Assembly (NCBI GenBank): GCA_002422375.1
Contig: DIUQ01000012.1
Location: 1 to 7,974, forward strand
DNA from: a bacterium UBA6154
Lineage (GTDB): Bacteria; Actinomycetota; Actinomycetes; S36-B12
Direction: 5' to 3'
Length of the DNA stretch: 7,974 nt
Program-made: the position numbers and the translations under genes
Shown here: positions 7,009-7,974 of the stretch, piece by piece
Layout of the letters: every line of letters starts with the position of its first letter
How positions within the stretch are numbered: position 1 is the stretch's first letter
Notes under the pieces: generated by a model
What the model was told of the DNA's origin: nothing
Seen by the model: the letters and a program-made list of their open reading frames with translations, nothing else
Databases searched by the model: none

Positions 7009-7371
7009 ATGAAGACGCTCGACATGGTGGATCAAGGATCCTTCCGCGACGATATCCCAGAGTTCCGTGCTGGCGACAACCTGAAGGTTTACGTCAAGGT
7101 CGTTGAAGGCAACAAGACCCGCGTCCAGATGTTCCAAGGGGTAGTAATTGGACGTTCGGGATCAGGCATTGGTGAGACTTTCACCGTGCGCAAGGTTTCC
7201 TATGGTGTTGGTGTTGAGCGCACATTTCCCGTGCACACACCGATCATTGAAAAGATCGAAGTAGCCAGTCGTGGAGATGTTCGCCGTGCCAAGTTGTATT
7301 ACCTCCGTGGTCTGCGTGGCAAGAAGGCCAAAATTCGTGAGCTGAGGGAAACGCCCAAGAGCGACGACTAG
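7009..7371 (+). CDS. rplS: 50S ribosomal protein L19
   Basis: Large-subunit ribosomal protein L19 of 120 residues, the expected length (about 115-120). It lies at the subunit interface and takes part in an intersubunit bridge. Family features include [42 protein letters not shown] (split by the family's usual loop), [14 protein letters not shown], and the basic end [15 protein letters not shown]. The start is ATG 7009, supported by a ribosome binding site and by the N-terminal match. A structured leader precedes it and a perfect 14-base palindrome covers its stop codon. It is separated from trmD by a longer gap than the other genes of the cluster, which suggests independent control of L19 output, as is usual for a protein needed in stoichiometric amounts beside a scarce enzyme such as TrmD. 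Confidence 0.96.
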   Translation: MKTLDMVDQGSFRDDIPEFRAGDNLKVYVKVVEGNKTRVQMFQGVVIGRSGSGIGETFTVRKVSYGVGVERTFPVHTPIIEKIEVASRGDVRRAKLYYLRGLRGKKAKIRELRETPKSDD

Positions 7372-7391
7372 TCGTCCTCTATGCCGTAGAG
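7363..7391 (+). promoter_or_regulatory. Two adjacent small hairpins at the rplS-lepB junction
   Basis: GACGACTAGTCGTC (7363-7376) is a perfect palindrome spanning the rplS stop; as RNA it gives a 5-bp stem with a CUAG loop. Next to it CTCTA (7377-7381) pairs with TAGAG (7387-7391) around a 5-base loop. The only purine-rich bases before the lepB GTG are in the 3' arm of the second hairpin. There is no T-run, so a terminator is unlikely. A role in lepB translation is an inference. Confidence 0.45.
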
Positions 7392-7396
7392 CTTCC

Positions 7397-7936
7397 GTGA
7401 AATTCTTGCTCTGGTTGGGGGGCGGCATTGCTGCCCTCTGGTTGGTTACCACTTTCGTGGTCCAGCAGTACTCCATTCCGTCGAATTCCATGGAACCGAC
7501 ACTTGCCGTGAACGACCGGGTTGTGGTGAACCACACTGCATATCTTCGATCTCCGGTGCGTCGAGGCGACGTTATTGTGTTCAATGGTCAAGATTCGTTG
7601 TCGGCGGACGAAACAGATTTCGTCAAGCGAGTCGTTGGGGTCGGGGGTGACAGAGTCGCATGCTGCGACGCGCAAGGTCGTGTCACTGTGAACGGGGAAC
7701 CAGTTGATGAGCAGTCGTACATCTTCCCAGGCGATTCCGCGAGCGAGATTGCCTTTGACGTCGAGGTGCCTGACGACAAGCTGTGGGTCATGGGCGACCA
7801 TCGATCGGAATCGGCTGATTCCCGATCCCAAATGGGCATGCCGGGCGGCGGTTTCGTATCCATCAATAACGTTCGAGGTCAGGTCATTGCTGTCATGTGG
7901 CCACCGAGTCGCATAGGGTTGCTTCGGCAGCAGTAA
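7397..7936 (+). CDS. lepB: Signal peptidase I (LepB, type I leader peptidase)
   Basis: Membrane-bound Ser/Lys protease, 179 residues, that cuts signal peptides from exported proteins on the outer face of the membrane. One N-terminal membrane helix (about 3-22) anchors it. The catalytic serine is Ser31 in SNSMEPTL, and the general base is Lys77 in FVKRVVGVGGDRV. The later conserved box GDHRxxSxDSR is at 133-143 (Asn of the more common GDNR is His here), followed by VRGQVIAVMWPP. The CCDAQGRVTVNGEP stretch is typical of actinobacterial enzymes. It is short for the family, with almost no cytosolic N-terminus. GTG 7397 is the first usable start after the rplS stop, with only a weak TAGAG before it. 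Actinobacteria often carry several lepB paralogues, so the exact orthologue is open. Confidence 0.95.
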   Translation: MKFLLWLGGGIAALWLVTTFVVQQYSIPSNSMEPTLAVNDRVVVNHTAYLRSPVRRGDVIVFNGQDSLSADETDFVKRVVGVGGDRVACCDAQGRVTVNGEPVDEQSYIFPGDSASEIAFDVEVPDDKLWVMGDHRSESADSRSQMGMPGGGFVSINNVRGQVIAVMWPPSRIGLLRQQ

Positions 7937-7952
7937 TGCTCTCTCATAAGTA

Positions 7953-7974
7953 ATGAGTACATTCGCACGTGGAA
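7953..7974 (+). CDS. Possible start of a further gene, cut by the window edge
   Basis: An ATG 16 bases after the lepB stop opens a frame of seven codons (MSTFARG) to the window edge. The ribosome binding site is weak (ATAAG-like). In actinobacteria this position is often taken by a ribonuclease HII gene or a second signal peptidase gene, but seven residues do not identify anything. Confidence 0.3.

Overview
This window looks like a conserved chromosomal block from an actinomycete (Actinomycetota) of moderate GC content, about 55% judged from a few sampled lines. The evidence is the gene order amtB-glnB-glnD-ffh followed by rpsP-khpA-rimM-trmD-rplS-lepB, the actinobacterial style of Ffh (a DLQRPN motif where many bacteria have DVYRP), frequent GTG starts, and a signal peptidase with the CCDxQGRVTVNG segment. 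The species cannot be named from sequence alone. All recognisable genes lie on the + strand. I see no mobile element, tRNA, rRNA or CRISPR array.

Positions 1-2939 are a nitrogen-control cluster: the C-terminal end of an ammonium transporter (amtB), the PII signal protein (glnB/glnK) and its modifying enzyme (glnD). amtB and glnB overlap by one base and glnD follows six bases after glnB, so the three are probably co-transcribed. Together they take up ammonium, sense nitrogen and energy state, and switch the PII T-loop tyrosine by nucleotidylation.

Positions 2940-4578 hold a 115-base gap and then ffh, the SRP GTPase. Its start is best placed at a GTG at 3055, behind a good ribosome binding site.

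Positions 4579-7371 are a ribosome and tRNA maturation cluster. A 166-base leader with a possible promoter precedes rpsP (S16), followed by khpA (KH-domain RNA-binding protein), rimM (30S maturation), trmD (tRNA m1G37 methyltransferase), a 136-base structured leader and rplS (L19). lepB (signal peptidase I) follows rplS by 25 bases, so the SRP GTPase and a protease that processes exported proteins flank the ribosomal genes. A seven-codon start of a further gene may lie at the right edge.

The genes are mostly ordinary. Three points stand out. The S16 protein carries a long C-terminal tail built of six 11-residue repeats. The rplS leader contains a strong nested hairpin with competing alternative pairings, a candidate autoregulatory RNA. 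Two small hairpins fill the rplS-lepB junction and overlap the only ribosome-binding-like bases of lepB. No clearly new multi-gene system is visible.
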